A stretch of 25,022 bases of DNA from JAJDIA01 sp031555735 (lineage in GTDB: Bacteria > Bacteroidota > Bacteroidia > Bacteroidales > Tannerellaceae), in NCBI GenBank assembly GCA_031555735.1, contig JAVBUE010000080.1, forward strand, positions 1 to 25,022, read 5' to 3'. The notes beneath the pieces are model-generated. The model was not told the DNA's origin and ran no database searches. It worked only from the letters and a program-made list of their open reading frames with translations. Both the position numbers and the translations under genes were made by a program. The first letter of the stretch is position 1. Each line of letters starts with the position of its first letter. This document shows, piece after piece, positions 1 to 7,900 of this stretch.

Positions 1-321
1 TATCTGTCGGAAAAAGAATTGCAGGTCTTAAATTTATTGGTGTCCCAATATCTTGATTTTGCCGAACTACAAGCTATTGAGCAACATTCAATGACCATGC
101 AGCAGTGGATAGGAAAGTTGGATGATATACTATCGGTAGGCAATCGTCCCTTACTTCTCAATGCAGGAACAGTTTCGCATAAACAAGCTGTTGAAAAGGC
201 AACACGGGAGTTTGAGGAATATCGCCGCAAAGAAATGCTACAATATGAAAGCGATTTTGACCGGGCAATTAAAGAATTGAAATCTCAGGCAGATGAGGAT
301 AAAGACAAAACATCGGAATAG
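1..321 (+). CDS. RhuM family protein, C-terminal fragment (cut by window start)
   Basis: The reading frame is open from the first base and ends with TAG at 319-321, so only the last 106 residues are visible. They match what I know of the C-terminus of RhuM-family proteins: a helix around YLDFAELQA, then MTMQQWIGKLDDIL, then a stretch with N-AGT-SHKQAVEKA, followed by a charged helical tail. RhuM was named from a Salmonella pathogenicity island. Family members are common in bacterial accessory regions, often near restriction-modification genes, and their biochemical role is not established. The end is rich in K, E and D and probably forms a helix. The HTH and ORF6N genes downstream also fit an accessory island. 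The family call rests on remembered motif similarity. Confidence 0.7.
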   Translation, partial: YLSEKELQVLNLLVSQYLDFAELQAIEQHSMTMQQWIGKLDDILSVGNRPLLLNAGTVSHKQAVEKATREFEEYRRKEMLQYESDFDRAIKELKSQADEDKDKTSE

Positions 322-522
322 ACTCTGTGTAATTTGAGAAATTGTTCTATCTTTGCATCAAGCTAATCAACCTGCTCAAAGCGGAGCAAACCAGAGAAGT
401 TAACTCGTTACTTATCCGTTACCTATTCTGAATTATCACCAATCTAAACGATTGATTCAGAAAGGAATAATCCAAAGGCATAGGCTTGTTTCTAAAGTAC
501 AACCGACATTTGAATATCTACT
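322..522. other. Intergenic stretch without a recognisable gene
   Basis: No plausible coding frame is seen between the RhuM-like stop and the end of the small minus-strand ORF. A single TATCTTTG at 348-355 resembles a Bacteroidetes -7 box on the plus strand. There is no -33 element at the usual spacing and no gene directly downstream. The stretch is AT-rich and may be a decayed remnant. Confidence 0.4.
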
Positions 523-660
523 TTACAGAAATAGATACCGATTGGTTAAAGAAGTAGGAAAGATGGGGTTAGCCGTATGCTTACGATATACACCGTAGAT
601 TCTCTTCATTGTCCATGCTGCCAGCATTATCGCTCTTCTGTTGTACTTTGTTGTTGCCAT
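523..660 (-). CDS. Small basic protein, 45 aa, possibly a truncated accessory-element ORF
   Basis: This minus-strand ORF runs from ATG (complement of 658-660) to TAA at 523-525. The N-terminus is MATTKYNRRAIMLAAWTMKR, then a basic segment IYGVYRKHT. I recall families of short Bacteroidales proteins that begin with a (K/F)NRSxIMKxAW-like motif and continue with a conserved helical tail. Here the tail after residue 30 looks unrelated, so this may be the 5' end of such a gene after 3' decay. A TACGTTTG box on the minus strand (692-699) with CTTG about 20 bp further upstream would place transcription start roughly 25 nt before this ATG. It is divergent from the XRE regulator gene at 827 and shares its operator-like repeats. 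Function is unknown, and it could be non-functional. Confidence 0.4.
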   Translation of the reverse strand: MATTKYNRRAIMLAAWTMKRIYGVYRKHTANPIFPTSLTNRYLFL

Positions 661-664
661 GATC

Positions 665-823
665 GTAATGTTTTATTTATCGTTTCTGATACAAACGTAA
701 TGCTTTAGTTTTTGATAAACAAGCGAAACGAAACATTTAACATTACTTTTAACGTTATTTTGTAATGATATAGCTTTCGATTGAAAAATTATCTATATTT
801 GTGGCGTAAACTATAACATTACA
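665..823. promoter_or_regulatory. Operator-like cluster of five GTAATG/CATTAC hexamers
   Basis: GTAATG occurs at 665-670, 697-702 and 762-767; its complement CATTAC occurs at 741-746 and 818-823. The 741-767 pair frames a palindromic AACGTT (751-756), giving a 27-bp imperfect palindrome. The last copy lies 3 bp before the ATG of the XRE regulator at 827. All copies lie in the divergent interval between the small minus ORF and that regulator. This is the arrangement expected for an autoregulated divergent switch, and the adjacent HTH protein is the obvious candidate ligand. A -7-like TATATTTG at 794-801 would serve the plus-strand gene. Confidence 0.5.
692..723 (-). promoter_or_regulatory. Candidate sigma-ABfr type promoter for the small minus-strand ORF
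   Basis: On the minus strand TACGTTTG (complement of 692-699) fits TAnnTTTG, the Bacteroidetes -7 consensus. CTTG (complement of 720-723) lies 20 bp upstream, the normal distance for a TTTG-type -33 box. One GTAATG motif (697-702) overlaps the -7 box. Confidence 0.45.
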
Positions 824-826
824 GTC

Positions 827-1066
827 ATGGACTTAAGAATTAAAGAAGTAATCAAAGAGAAAGGAATGACTATACAGTCATTGGCTGATCAGATGGGTAT
901 AAACAGAGTTAACCTATCATCGAGCATAAACGGTAATCCTACGATCGACACCCTCCAAAAGATCGCCGACGCCCTCAACGTCCCGATCACGGAGTTGTTC
1001 GAGCAACCGGCGACGGATGAGATACGGTGTCCGAAGTGTGGAACGAAGTTTAAGATGCAGGAGTGA
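827..1066 (+). CDS. XRE-family helix-turn-helix regulator with C-terminal CPKCG knuckle
   Basis: This 79-residue protein has a Cro/CI-type HTH. The MTIQSLADQMGINRVNLSS stretch (residues 14-32) gives helices 2 and 3, followed by NPTIDTLQKIADALNVPITELF, the usual C-terminal part of the fold. Residues 68-72 are CPKCG, a single zinc-knuckle half; only one CxxC pair is present, so metal binding would need dimerisation or other ligands. It begins at ATG 827 after a TATATTTG -7-like box at 794-801. The ORF6N gene follows 4 bp after its stop, so the two are probably one operon. Repeated GTAATG/CATTAC hexamers upstream suggest it represses its own promoter and that of the divergent small ORF. Small XRE proteins of this kind are common in Bacteroides mobile elements. 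Confidence 0.85.
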   Translation: MDLRIKEVIKEKGMTIQSLADQMGINRVNLSSSINGNPTIDTLQKIADALNVPITELFEQPATDEIRCPKCGTKFKMQE

Positions 1067-1070
1067 GCCT

Positions 1071-1652
1071 ATGGAACTGCAACTGATACAAAGCAAGATT
1101 TACGAGGTAAGAGGCCAACGGGTGATGTTCGACCGAGATTTAGCCGAGTTGTACGGGGTAAGTACCGGCAACCTCAACAAAGCTGTAAAGCGCAATATTG
1201 AGCGATTCCCAGAGCGGTTTATGTTCCAGTTAACCCCTGATGAGTTCTTGAAATTCCAAAATGGAATATCAAGTTGGGGTGGCACACGTAGTATGCCATA
1301 CGCTTTCACCGAACAGGGCGTTTCGATGCTTTCGGCTGTGTTACGTAGCCCAGTCGCAATACGTGTTAGCATCTCGATTATGGATGCTTTTGTAGCGATG
1401 CGGAACTACATCGCCTCCACGACAACAGTAACGGCGGAATTGGCAGAAATACGGGCAAAACTGGAACTGTTGGAGCCTAACGATGCCGAAACCCTTGAGG
1501 CTGTAAACGACCTTTCAGAGGACACCCGGAAAGAGTTTGAGGATATTTACCTGGCGCTTGCTGAACTGGCAGCCAAGCACAAGGAAGCAAAGAAGCCACG
1601 CCCACAGATCGGATATACGTCGGATCGGTATAAGGATAACGAAACAGATTAG
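1071..1652 (+). CDS. ORF6N domain protein (phage anti-repressor-like DNA-binding protein)
   Basis: The 193-residue product starts at ATG 1071, 4 bp after the XRE stop. A longer in-frame start at 1017 exists but would overlap the regulator. Residues about 7-92 form an ORF6N domain: IYEVRGQRVMFDRDLAELYG, then LNKAVKRNIERFPERFMFQL, then the AFTEQGVSMLSAVL block with VAIRVSISIMDAFVAM following. ORF6N belongs with the KilA-N type DNA-binding domains and is usual in phage anti-repressors and mobile-element proteins. Residues about 120-175 (AELAEIRAKLELLE onward) are predicted helical, perhaps coiled coil, and the tail is basic. The role is probably regulatory within the accessory island, paired with the XRE protein; its target cannot be told from sequence. 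Confidence 0.85.
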   Translation: MELQLIQSKIYEVRGQRVMFDRDLAELYGVSTGNLNKAVKRNIERFPERFMFQLTPDEFLKFQNGISSWGGTRSMPYAFTEQGVSMLSAVLRSPVAIRVSISIMDAFVAMRNYIASTTTVTAELAEIRAKLELLEPNDAETLEAVNDLSEDTRKEFEDIYLALAELAAKHKEAKKPRPQIGYTSDRYKDNETD

Positions 1653-1761
1653 GCAAAGGGGACGGCGTTTTACCGACCCCTGCCAGCAAGTATTTACCCA
1701 CAAAAGAAAAGGAGCCTTCGCCGGAAACGAAAAGCCCCTTAAAACAGTACAGTACAAAGGT

Positions 1762-2271
1762 ATGAAAAATAATGAACAGTACAAATACATCCTGTTTCCT
1801 TTGCCGTTATTGCAGGAAGTATTCAAGAAACCCAAGAACGGCATATCTGATATATTTTATTACGGGATATACCGGGTTGCCATTGCACAGGATGTTGATG
1901 AATACAGCGCAATCAAACAGGCATTATACTGTTATTACCGGGGAGGGCTTACCGATTACCTAAAGAGGGAATTTGAATGGATGTCCAGCCATGATGTGTT
2001 TTGCCAAGATGATTACTATAGTGGGTTTGGCACCGGTGGGGAATTTGACCCAGAAGATGAAATATCGGCAATCAGCGACTATCTGGAACAGGAGGAAGAC
2101 CTAAAGAATATAATTATCGAATTCCATCAATTGCGGCAAGTAAAGGCAGTCTTGAATCTGTCATTAGATAATCCGGAGCATATCCACCCACTCATTGGTA
2201 TAAATTGCCTATATTCTATGTGGACAATAATCATAAAACCATATCAAACCTACTTGGGGCATCTGGAATAA
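1762..2271 (+). CDS. Hypothetical protein, probably truncated at its C-terminus by the foldback element
   Basis: The frame is open from 1537, but the first convincing start is ATG 1762 (MKNNEQYKYILFPLPLLQE), giving 169 residues. The protein is acidic and aromatic-rich, with segments KNGISDIFYYGIYRVAIAQD and LTDYLKREFEWMSSHDVFCQ. I do not recognise a characterised family; the style resembles Bacteroidales mobile-element hypotheticals. From 2244 the coding sequence lies inside the left 174-bp inverted arm, so the last nine residues (about QTYLGHLE) come from repeat DNA rather than from an original C-terminus. The native protein was therefore probably longer. The gene follows ORF6N by 109 bp on the same strand and may be cotranscribed. 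Confidence 0.55.
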   Translation: MKNNEQYKYILFPLPLLQEVFKKPKNGISDIFYYGIYRVAIAQDVDEYSAIKQALYCYYRGGLTDYLKREFEWMSSHDVFCQDDYYSGFGTGGEFDPEDEISAISDYLEQEEDLKNIIIEFHQLRQVKAVLNLSLDNPEHIHPLIGINCLYSMWTIIIKPYQTYLGHLE

Positions 2272-2888
2272 CGAGAAACAGCCCTCTCTCAGGGGATTTC
2301 CCTTTTTCCCTTCCACCTTCCACTAAGTGGTGCTATCATGCAGACAATCAATATGATATACAGTGGAAGGAGACGCGTTTTTCCTTCCACTTTTCGTCCA
2401 CTCTGCTTCCACTGTGTGGTAATTGCTCCGACAATTACGTATTATGTCCCATTCCGAAATGGGACACCCGACATTTCAATCTGCGTGTAGATGTTGAGCT
2501 ATCTGCGTGTAGATGTTGAGCTATCTGCATGTAGATGTTGTGCTGACAACATCCAGACGTTGTTATCACAACATCCAGGTCTTGTCAGCACAACATCCAG
2601 ACGCAGATCGAAATGTTGAGACAATCATAGGTAAACGACCTGACAACCATAGGTAGATGTTTGAACTGCCATAGGTAGATGATTGCACAATCATAGGTGG
2701 ATGTTTTGAACTTTACACAGTGGAAGCAGAGTGGACGAAAAGTGGAAGGAAAAACGCGTCTCCTTCCACCGTATATCATATTGATTGTCTGCATGATAGC
2801 ACCACTTAGTGGAAGGTGGAAGGGAAAAAGGGAAATCCCCTGAGAGAGGGCTGTTTCTCGTTATTCCAGGTGCCCCAAGTAGGTTTGA
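2244..2888. repeat. Foldback element: 174-bp inverted arms around a 22-bp repeat array
   Basis: Bases 2244-2417 and 2715-2888 are reverse complements over 174 bp without indels and with two mismatches that I can find by eye. The arms carry several CTTCCAC/GTGGAAG heptamers and a CCACTAAGTGG palindrome (from about 2328). The 297-bp centre holds the 22-bp array described separately. There is no transposase or other credible protein inside. The element ends in the tail of the upstream hypothetical gene, and no clear target duplication is seen at its edges. It could be a non-autonomous foldback transposon, a module that inverts by recombination between the arms, or the template of a long structured RNA. 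Confidence 0.8.
2481..2700. repeat. Array of ten 22-bp degenerate repeats in exact register, three inverted
   Basis: Recognisable blocks recur every 22 bp. CTGCGTGTAGATGTTG begins at 2481 and 2503, with a CTGCATG variant at 2525. CAACATCC begins at 2547, 2569 and 2591. CATAGGT begins at 2626, 2648, 2670 and 2692. All units carry a core near TAGATGTTG; in the middle three it lies on the other strand (CAACATCCAG is the complement of CTGGATGTTG). At the switch point GATGTTGT (2534-2541) pairs perfectly with ACAACATC (2546-2553) around a GCTG loop. There is no spacer between units, so this is not a CRISPR array. Confidence 0.8.
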
Positions 2889-3017
2889 AACGCATCGCCG
2901 ACGGCGTCCCAGGGTCTGTGGGCAGATCAAACCGAAGAGTGCATAGTGGTTGTTGGCGATAGGTCTTCATTCGGTTCTTTTATCCGGAGATCCTGCTGTG
3001 AATCCGGTGGCATTTAA

Positions 3018-3025
3018 TACCTTTG
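3018..3025 (+). promoter_or_regulatory. Candidate -7 box for the ECF sigma gene
   Basis: TACCTTTG matches TAnnTTTG. It lies 45 bp before the sigma factor ATG. A TGTG at 2997-3000, 17 bp upstream, is a weak -33 match. This would be a housekeeping promoter for the sigma gene. Confidence 0.4.
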
Positions 3026-3070
3026 CGTTTTGTCAACTGAAAAGGGAGTCTAATCATCCTTAGGGAAAGC

Positions 3071-3649
3071 ATGAATTCCGGGAAAGAGAATGGCCAAACA
3101 ATCGCTCTGGATATGCTGTTTAAACGCTTTTACAAGCCTTTGAGAGCATATGCGTTCCGATTTGTCAATGATATGGAGCTGGCTGAAGATATTGTACAGG
3201 ATGTATTTTTTGAACTTTGGCATAGACGTGACTCGATCGCGTTCGACGGTCCGGTAAAATCCTACCTGTTCAAATCGGTTTACCACAAATCCGTCAATGC
3301 GATACACAAGAAGTACCACAACAAGGAGTCTGAATTGAATGAAAGCAATGAACACGCCATCCTGGAGCAGTACCTGTCCACCTATATCCAAAACCAGGAA
3401 CAAAGTTTGCTGCTGAAAGAACTTGAAAAAGAAATCGCCTCTTTTGTACATACACTTCCCCCCCAATGCCGGAAAATATATCTATTGAGCAGAACATACG
3501 GGTTAAAGAACCGTGAAATCGCCGGGCAACTGGATATCAGCATCAAGGCGGTTGAAAAACAGATAAGCAAAGCGTTGTCGGAACTGAAAACCCATTTAAC
3601 GAAAAAAGGGATGATCTCTTTACTGCTTTTCTTTTCAGGGGTTACCTGA
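3071..3649 (+). CDS. ECF RNA polymerase sigma factor of a PUL
   Basis: This 192-residue sigma-70 family protein of the extracytoplasmic-function type matches the Bacteroidetes group paired with FecR anti-sigma factors. Region 2 spans about residues 13-80, with the characteristic DMELAEDIVQDVFFELW (34-50). Region 4 spans about 122-176, with LPPQCRKIYLLSRTYGLKNREIAGQLDISIKAVEKQI forming the -35 recognition HTH. It starts at ATG 3071. The next gene is fecR, then susC with an STN domain, so it should direct RNA polymerase to susC once released by FecR. A terminator-like hairpin follows the gene. The C-terminal MISLLLFFSGVT is hydrophobic, as in many relatives. In B. thetaiotaomicron, comparable sigma/anti-sigma PULs mostly target host glycans; extending that here is inference. 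Confidence 0.93.
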   Translation: MNSGKENGQTIALDMLFKRFYKPLRAYAFRFVNDMELAEDIVQDVFFELWHRRDSIAFDGPVKSYLFKSVYHKSVNAIHKKYHNKESELNESNEHAILEQYLSTYIQNQEQSLLLKELEKEIASFVHTLPPQCRKIYLLSRTYGLKNREIAGQLDISIKAVEKQISKALSELKTHLTKKGMISLLLFFSGVT

Positions 3650-3685
3650 ATGCTGTCCGGTCTTTTTAAGAAAAAAACGAAGAAG

Positions 3686-3711
3686 AAGGTAGGGTATGCC
3701 CGCCTTTTTTT
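3686..3711 (+). terminator. Intrinsic terminator-like hairpin between sigma and fecR
   Basis: AAGG-ta-GGG-tatg-CCC-g-CCTT forms a stem with a 4-nt loop, followed by a run of T residues (3705-3711). It lies 37 bp after the sigma stop and 18 bp before the fecR start. It could be a full terminator or a partial attenuator lowering anti-sigma relative to sigma. Confidence 0.65.
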
Positions 3712-3729
3712 GTAATACTATATATAGAA

Positions 3730-4743
3730 ATGGAAAAGATAGATACTTATACTGCCGGCATAGGCATCATCATCATTCGTTATCTGGACGGATCAGCAAG
3801 CCTGGAAGAAAAAGTGCAATTACTCCACTGGCTGAAAGAATCGGAAGAGAACAGATGTGATTTTACGGATACGAGAGACTTGTGGTTGTCGTCTGAAGTG
3901 GCAGGCAGCAACGAGCTGGAGGTAGATATTGCCCTTGACCGGTTGAAAAGCCGCATTCTGCGTGAACACAAACAGATCGGAAGAAAAACACGGCGGCCTT
4001 TTACCCGTTGGCATCAGGTGGCGGCCGTTTTGCTTGTTTTAATCGGAGTGTACTATTGGCTATTCTTTGAACAGGCAGAAACGAAATTCATTGTACAGAC
4101 CCAATTAATAACAGCCAAAGGGAGCAAAGGGAGATTCACTTTGCCAGACGGTACGGTTGTCTGGTTGAACTCGGAGAGCCGGCTGGTCTATCCCGACCAG
4201 TTTGCAGACGGGACGAGAACAGTGAACCTGGTTGGTGGCGCTTATTTTGAAGTTGTTAAAGAGGAGAAGAGGCCGTTTATTGTTAAAGCCGGAGACATAG
4301 ATGCGGAAGTGTTAGGCACGAGCTTTAACATATCGAGTTATCCTTTCATGGATGATATAGAAACCGCCTTACTGAATGGCAGTGTGAAAATATCCGGACA
4401 TTCCCTTCGTGAACCGGTTTATTTGAGGCCAAATGAAGTATTCGAATATAAAAAAGAGAATCACTCCTCATCCGTGAAAACCGCAAATGCCAGCTTATAC
4501 GCCGATTGGATCAAAGACAGGCTAACGTTCGACAACCGTCCGCTTTCAGACATTCTCATCAGCATGAGAGGATGGTACAATACAGAGATCGAATGCCCGG
4601 AGGAATTCGCCGAATCCACCTATATGTCGTTCACAATCCGCCAGGAAAATATTGATGAAATATTACGGGCGATGAGTTTTATTATTCCAATAAAACATCA
4701 AATAAAAAAAGATAAAATTATTATAATCCCCAGAAATAAATAA
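3730..4743 (+). CDS. FecR family anti-sigma factor
   Basis: This 337-residue inner-membrane signalling protein keeps the adjacent ECF sigma factor inactive until the outer-membrane transporter signals. The cytoplasmic N-terminal part (about 1-93) contacts sigma. A transmembrane helix follows (about 96-113, HQVAAVLLVLIGVYYWLF). The periplasmic FecR domain covers about 126-221, with GSKGRFTLPDGTVVWLNSES, GGAYFEVVKEEKRPFIVKAG and DAEVLGTSFNISSY. The C-terminal DUF4974 domain (about 268-335) includes LTFDNRPLSDIL and ends IIIIPRNK; it resembles an STN-type fold and is thought to meet the transporter's STN domain. The gene lies 80 bp after sigma with a terminator-like hairpin between them, and 170 bp before susC. 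Length and domain order are normal for the family. Confidence 0.93.
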   Translation: MEKIDTYTAGIGIIIIRYLDGSASLEEKVQLLHWLKESEENRCDFTDTRDLWLSSEVAGSNELEVDIALDRLKSRILREHKQIGRKTRRPFTRWHQVAAVLLVLIGVYYWLFFEQAETKFIVQTQLITAKGSKGRFTLPDGTVVWLNSESRLVYPDQFADGTRTVNLVGGAYFEVVKEEKRPFIVKAGDIDAEVLGTSFNISSYPFMDDIETALLNGSVKISGHSLREPVYLRPNEVFEYKKENHSSSVKTANASLYADWIKDRLTFDNRPLSDILISMRGWYNTEIECPEEFAESTYMSFTIRQENIDEILRAMSFIIPIKHQIKKDKIIIIPRNK

Positions 4744-4803
4744 TCAAAAAATAGTATTAACCTAAATAATATGCTTATGAGAACAGCCCTATAATACACT
4801 AAA

Positions 4804-4882
4804 AAATAGGCAGATGAGGCAACATCCACCTATTTCCAAAGAGATCAATTAAACAATCACATCTCCCACAAGACATGTGATT
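4804..4882 (+). promoter_or_regulatory. Structured leader between fecR and susC (two hairpins)
   Basis: Hairpin 1 is symmetric: AAATAGG (4804-4810) pairs with CCTATTT (4829-4835), and GATG (4813-4816) pairs with CATC (4823-4826), separated by a CA/CA internal loop. Hairpin 2 pairs AATCACAT (4855-4862) with ATGTGATT (4875-4882). The susC ATG is at 4914. No T-run follows either hairpin, so simple termination is unlikely. The region may hold the sigma-dependent promoter or act as a 5' leader. The function is not shown by the sequence. Confidence 0.4.
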
Positions 4883-4913
4883 ATAGTCTAACTATAGAAA
4901 TCCATGTAAACAT

Positions 4914-7900
4914 ATGAATAAATTTTATGGAAAGGGTTTATCATGTCCTTTCTTAACAACAATTAACCTCAGATTCATGAAATTAGTCCTGTTTTTGTTA
5001 ACCTTCGCACTGGTTCAGGCCTCTGCTATCGAATCTTATGCGCAAAGCACCCGAATTGATATCAATATGACAAATTCGACAGTCAAAGAAGTCCTGAAGT
5101 ATATTGAGAATAACAGTGAATTCGCATTTTTTTATAACGACAAAGCCATTAATACCAATCGACAGGTAAGCATTAATGCCTCAAAGATGCGGATTGATGA
5201 AATTCTTGCCGTGATTTTGCCTGATTGTTCGTATAAAGTAGAAAATGAACGGATCATCATCGTCCCCAAAGTACAGGCCGGAGCATCGGCCTCACAGCAA
5301 CAGGAAAAGAAACTGACTGGCAAAGTCGTGGATCAAACCAACGAACCCATCATCGGCGCTGCTGTAGGTGTGGTGGGAACAACAATCGGTACGATAACCG
5401 ACATCGATGGAAATTTCGAATTACAAATCCCCGATGATGCCACCCTCCAGGTGTCCTATATCGGATACCAACGTTTCCAGGAAAAAATAGGGAACCGGAC
5501 AAACCTGATGGTTACGCTCAGAGAAGACACCAAGTTGCTCGAAGAGCTTGTCGTGGTGGGTTACGGTACACAGAAGAAAGTAAACCTGACCGGCGCCATT
5601 ACCTCGGTGAAAGCCGATGAGTTGAATAATATCCCGACTTCCAACCTGTCGAACACATTGGCCGGGCGTGCGCCGGGTGTGACGGTTACCACCACTTCCG
5701 GTATGGCGGGAGCTTCTTCCAATATCCGTATGCGCGGTAGTTTTGGTGAGCCGCTGTTCGTGATCAACAATGTGATCAAGGATAAAGCCGCTTTCGATGC
5801 GCTCGATCCGAACGAAGTGGAGAATATCAGCTTCCTGAAGGATGCCGCCAGCGCGTCCATCTACGGATCGAAAGCAGGAAATGGCGTTGTATTGGTCACC
5901 ACCAAAGCCGGTAAAGTACAGAAACCGGAATTCCAATACAAAGGGGTGTTCAGTGTATCCAACACGACACGTCCGCTGCAGGATTATTCGGCAACCGACG
6001 AGTTGATCTGGGCAAACCGTGTGGCGGAAACCAAAAACCTGCCGGCTCCATACGGACAGGACATATTTGATTATTTTGCCGACAAGAGCTATAATGTAAA
6101 CGATTATGTATGGCGGGATCCTTCCTCCCAGCAACATAATATCAGTGTAAACGGGGGGAGTGACCGCATTACTTATTATATGATGTTAGGATTCCACGAC
6201 GAAAACGGTTCATACAAAAAGCTGGATTTCAAGAAATACAATTTTCGTTCGGACATCACCGCCCATGTGTCCAAACGTTTCAATGTGAACTTTAACCTGA
6301 GCGGCAACCAGAAAGAGTACAACCGTTTCTATTGGCCGTATGATGAGGTGGACGACTTCAATGTGCCCGACTTTTATCGTACAACATTCAACTGGACCCG
6401 CCTGTATCCTTTTTATGTGGATGAAAACGGCAATCCGACCACGGATACGAATGCCTATCCCGTGACTGCCGGTTCATGGAACCCGGTGGATATGGTACTC
6501 GGCAACCGTTACCAGAAAACAACCCGCCGGACACTCGACGGCCAGGTACGTTTCAATCTGGATCTGGGACAATTCGTGGACGGTCTGAAAACAAGTTTCC
6601 TGGCTCAATACACCGCTTACGATGAGAACCTGAAAGGCCTGTTAACCCATAACAAAAGTTACCGTTTCAAGAGTGCAAGTGCGGAAAACAAATTCATCCC
6701 GGCAAAAGTAGATCCGAATGATATGGTAGTACATAACCTGAGTTCGAATTATGAAGGGATCCGCGAGATGGTCAAATTAGACCATTCCTATCAGATTAAC
6801 TGGTTCCTGCAATATGATAAAGTATTTAATCAGGATCATGCTGTTTCTGCTATGCTGGTGTATGAACAGTCTGAGTCAGGAGGTAAGACATTATCCGGTT
6901 CGGCCGATGATATGCTGACTACTTCCATCGATCAGATTTTCGTGACATCCAGTGATACGCAACGCAGGTACTTTGATGGAAGCGAATGGGAAAATGCCCG
7001 CCAGTCTGTCGTAGGACGTTTTAACTATACCTACGCGCAGAAGTATATCGCCGAATTCTCTTTCCGCGAAGATGGCAACTATAAATTTGCCCCGGGCGAA
7101 CGCTGGGGATTCTTTCCTTCCGGCTCACTCGCCTGGCGTATCTCTGAAGAAGGGTTCATGAAAAAGTTCTCCTGGCTGAGCAACTTAAAACTACGTGGGT
7201 CGTACGGTACGACCGGTGACGATAACAACTGGGATGGCGAAGACAACATCGCCGCTTTCTTATGGCGCGAATCCTATAAGAACGGAACCGGGTATATCTT
7301 TGGCGATAAACTCCAGAACGGCTTGACGGTTGGCAGCACCGCTAATCCGTATATTACGTGGGCCAAACTGGAAGTGTATGACATCGGTCTTGATTTCGGC
7401 TTCTTTGAAAATCGCCTGAGTGGTGAATTCGATTACTTCTACAAAAATAAAAACCATATCCTGAAAGCCCGCGAGCGGGTCATACCGGGGACTTACGGCG
7501 CCGAATTGAGCAATGAGAATTATGCCGAACAGGACTGGAAGGGGGCTGAAGTGTCCCTGAAATGGTCGGATTCCTATCGTTCATTGGATTATACGGTATA
7601 TGCGAACCTGGGATATGTGAAAGACACATGGAACGTACTGGATGAAGCAGAAGGGCTGGAAGCATGGAGAAGCGCGATCGGCCATCCGAATACCCGTTTA
7701 CAGGGATACATCTGCGACGGGATCATCCGCTCGCAAGAACAACTGGATGCCCTGCCCGAAGGCTTTACACAATTCGGCCGCAAACCCATCCTGGGCGCAC
7801 TCCTGTTTAAAGACATCCGGGGAGCCAACTATGCGGAAGGTGCCGATGGAAAGATCGACAGCAATGACATGACTTATCTTTCCGACAGGGGTACTCCCCG

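Noticed and set aside
348..355. Plus-strand promoter TATCTTTG
   Set aside because: There is no -33 element at 19-21 bp and no gene downstream on that strand until 827.
1017..1070. Longer start for the ORF6N gene
   Set aside because: It would overlap the XRE gene by 50 bp and add an arginine-rich segment not part of the ORF6N domain. ATG 1071 fits tight operon spacing.
2205..2519. 104-aa plus ORF and a similar 79-aa minus ORF at 2691-2930
   Set aside because: They share a peptide only because both read the same 174-bp inverted arm. They run through repeat DNA and have no domain.
2481..2700. CRISPR array
   Set aside because: Units are directly adjacent without spacers, they diverge from each other, part of the array is inverted, and no cas gene is nearby.
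5421..6137. 238-aa minus-strand ORF inside susC
   Set aside because: It is a shadow of the plug-encoding region of susC, with no start signal or recognisable domain.
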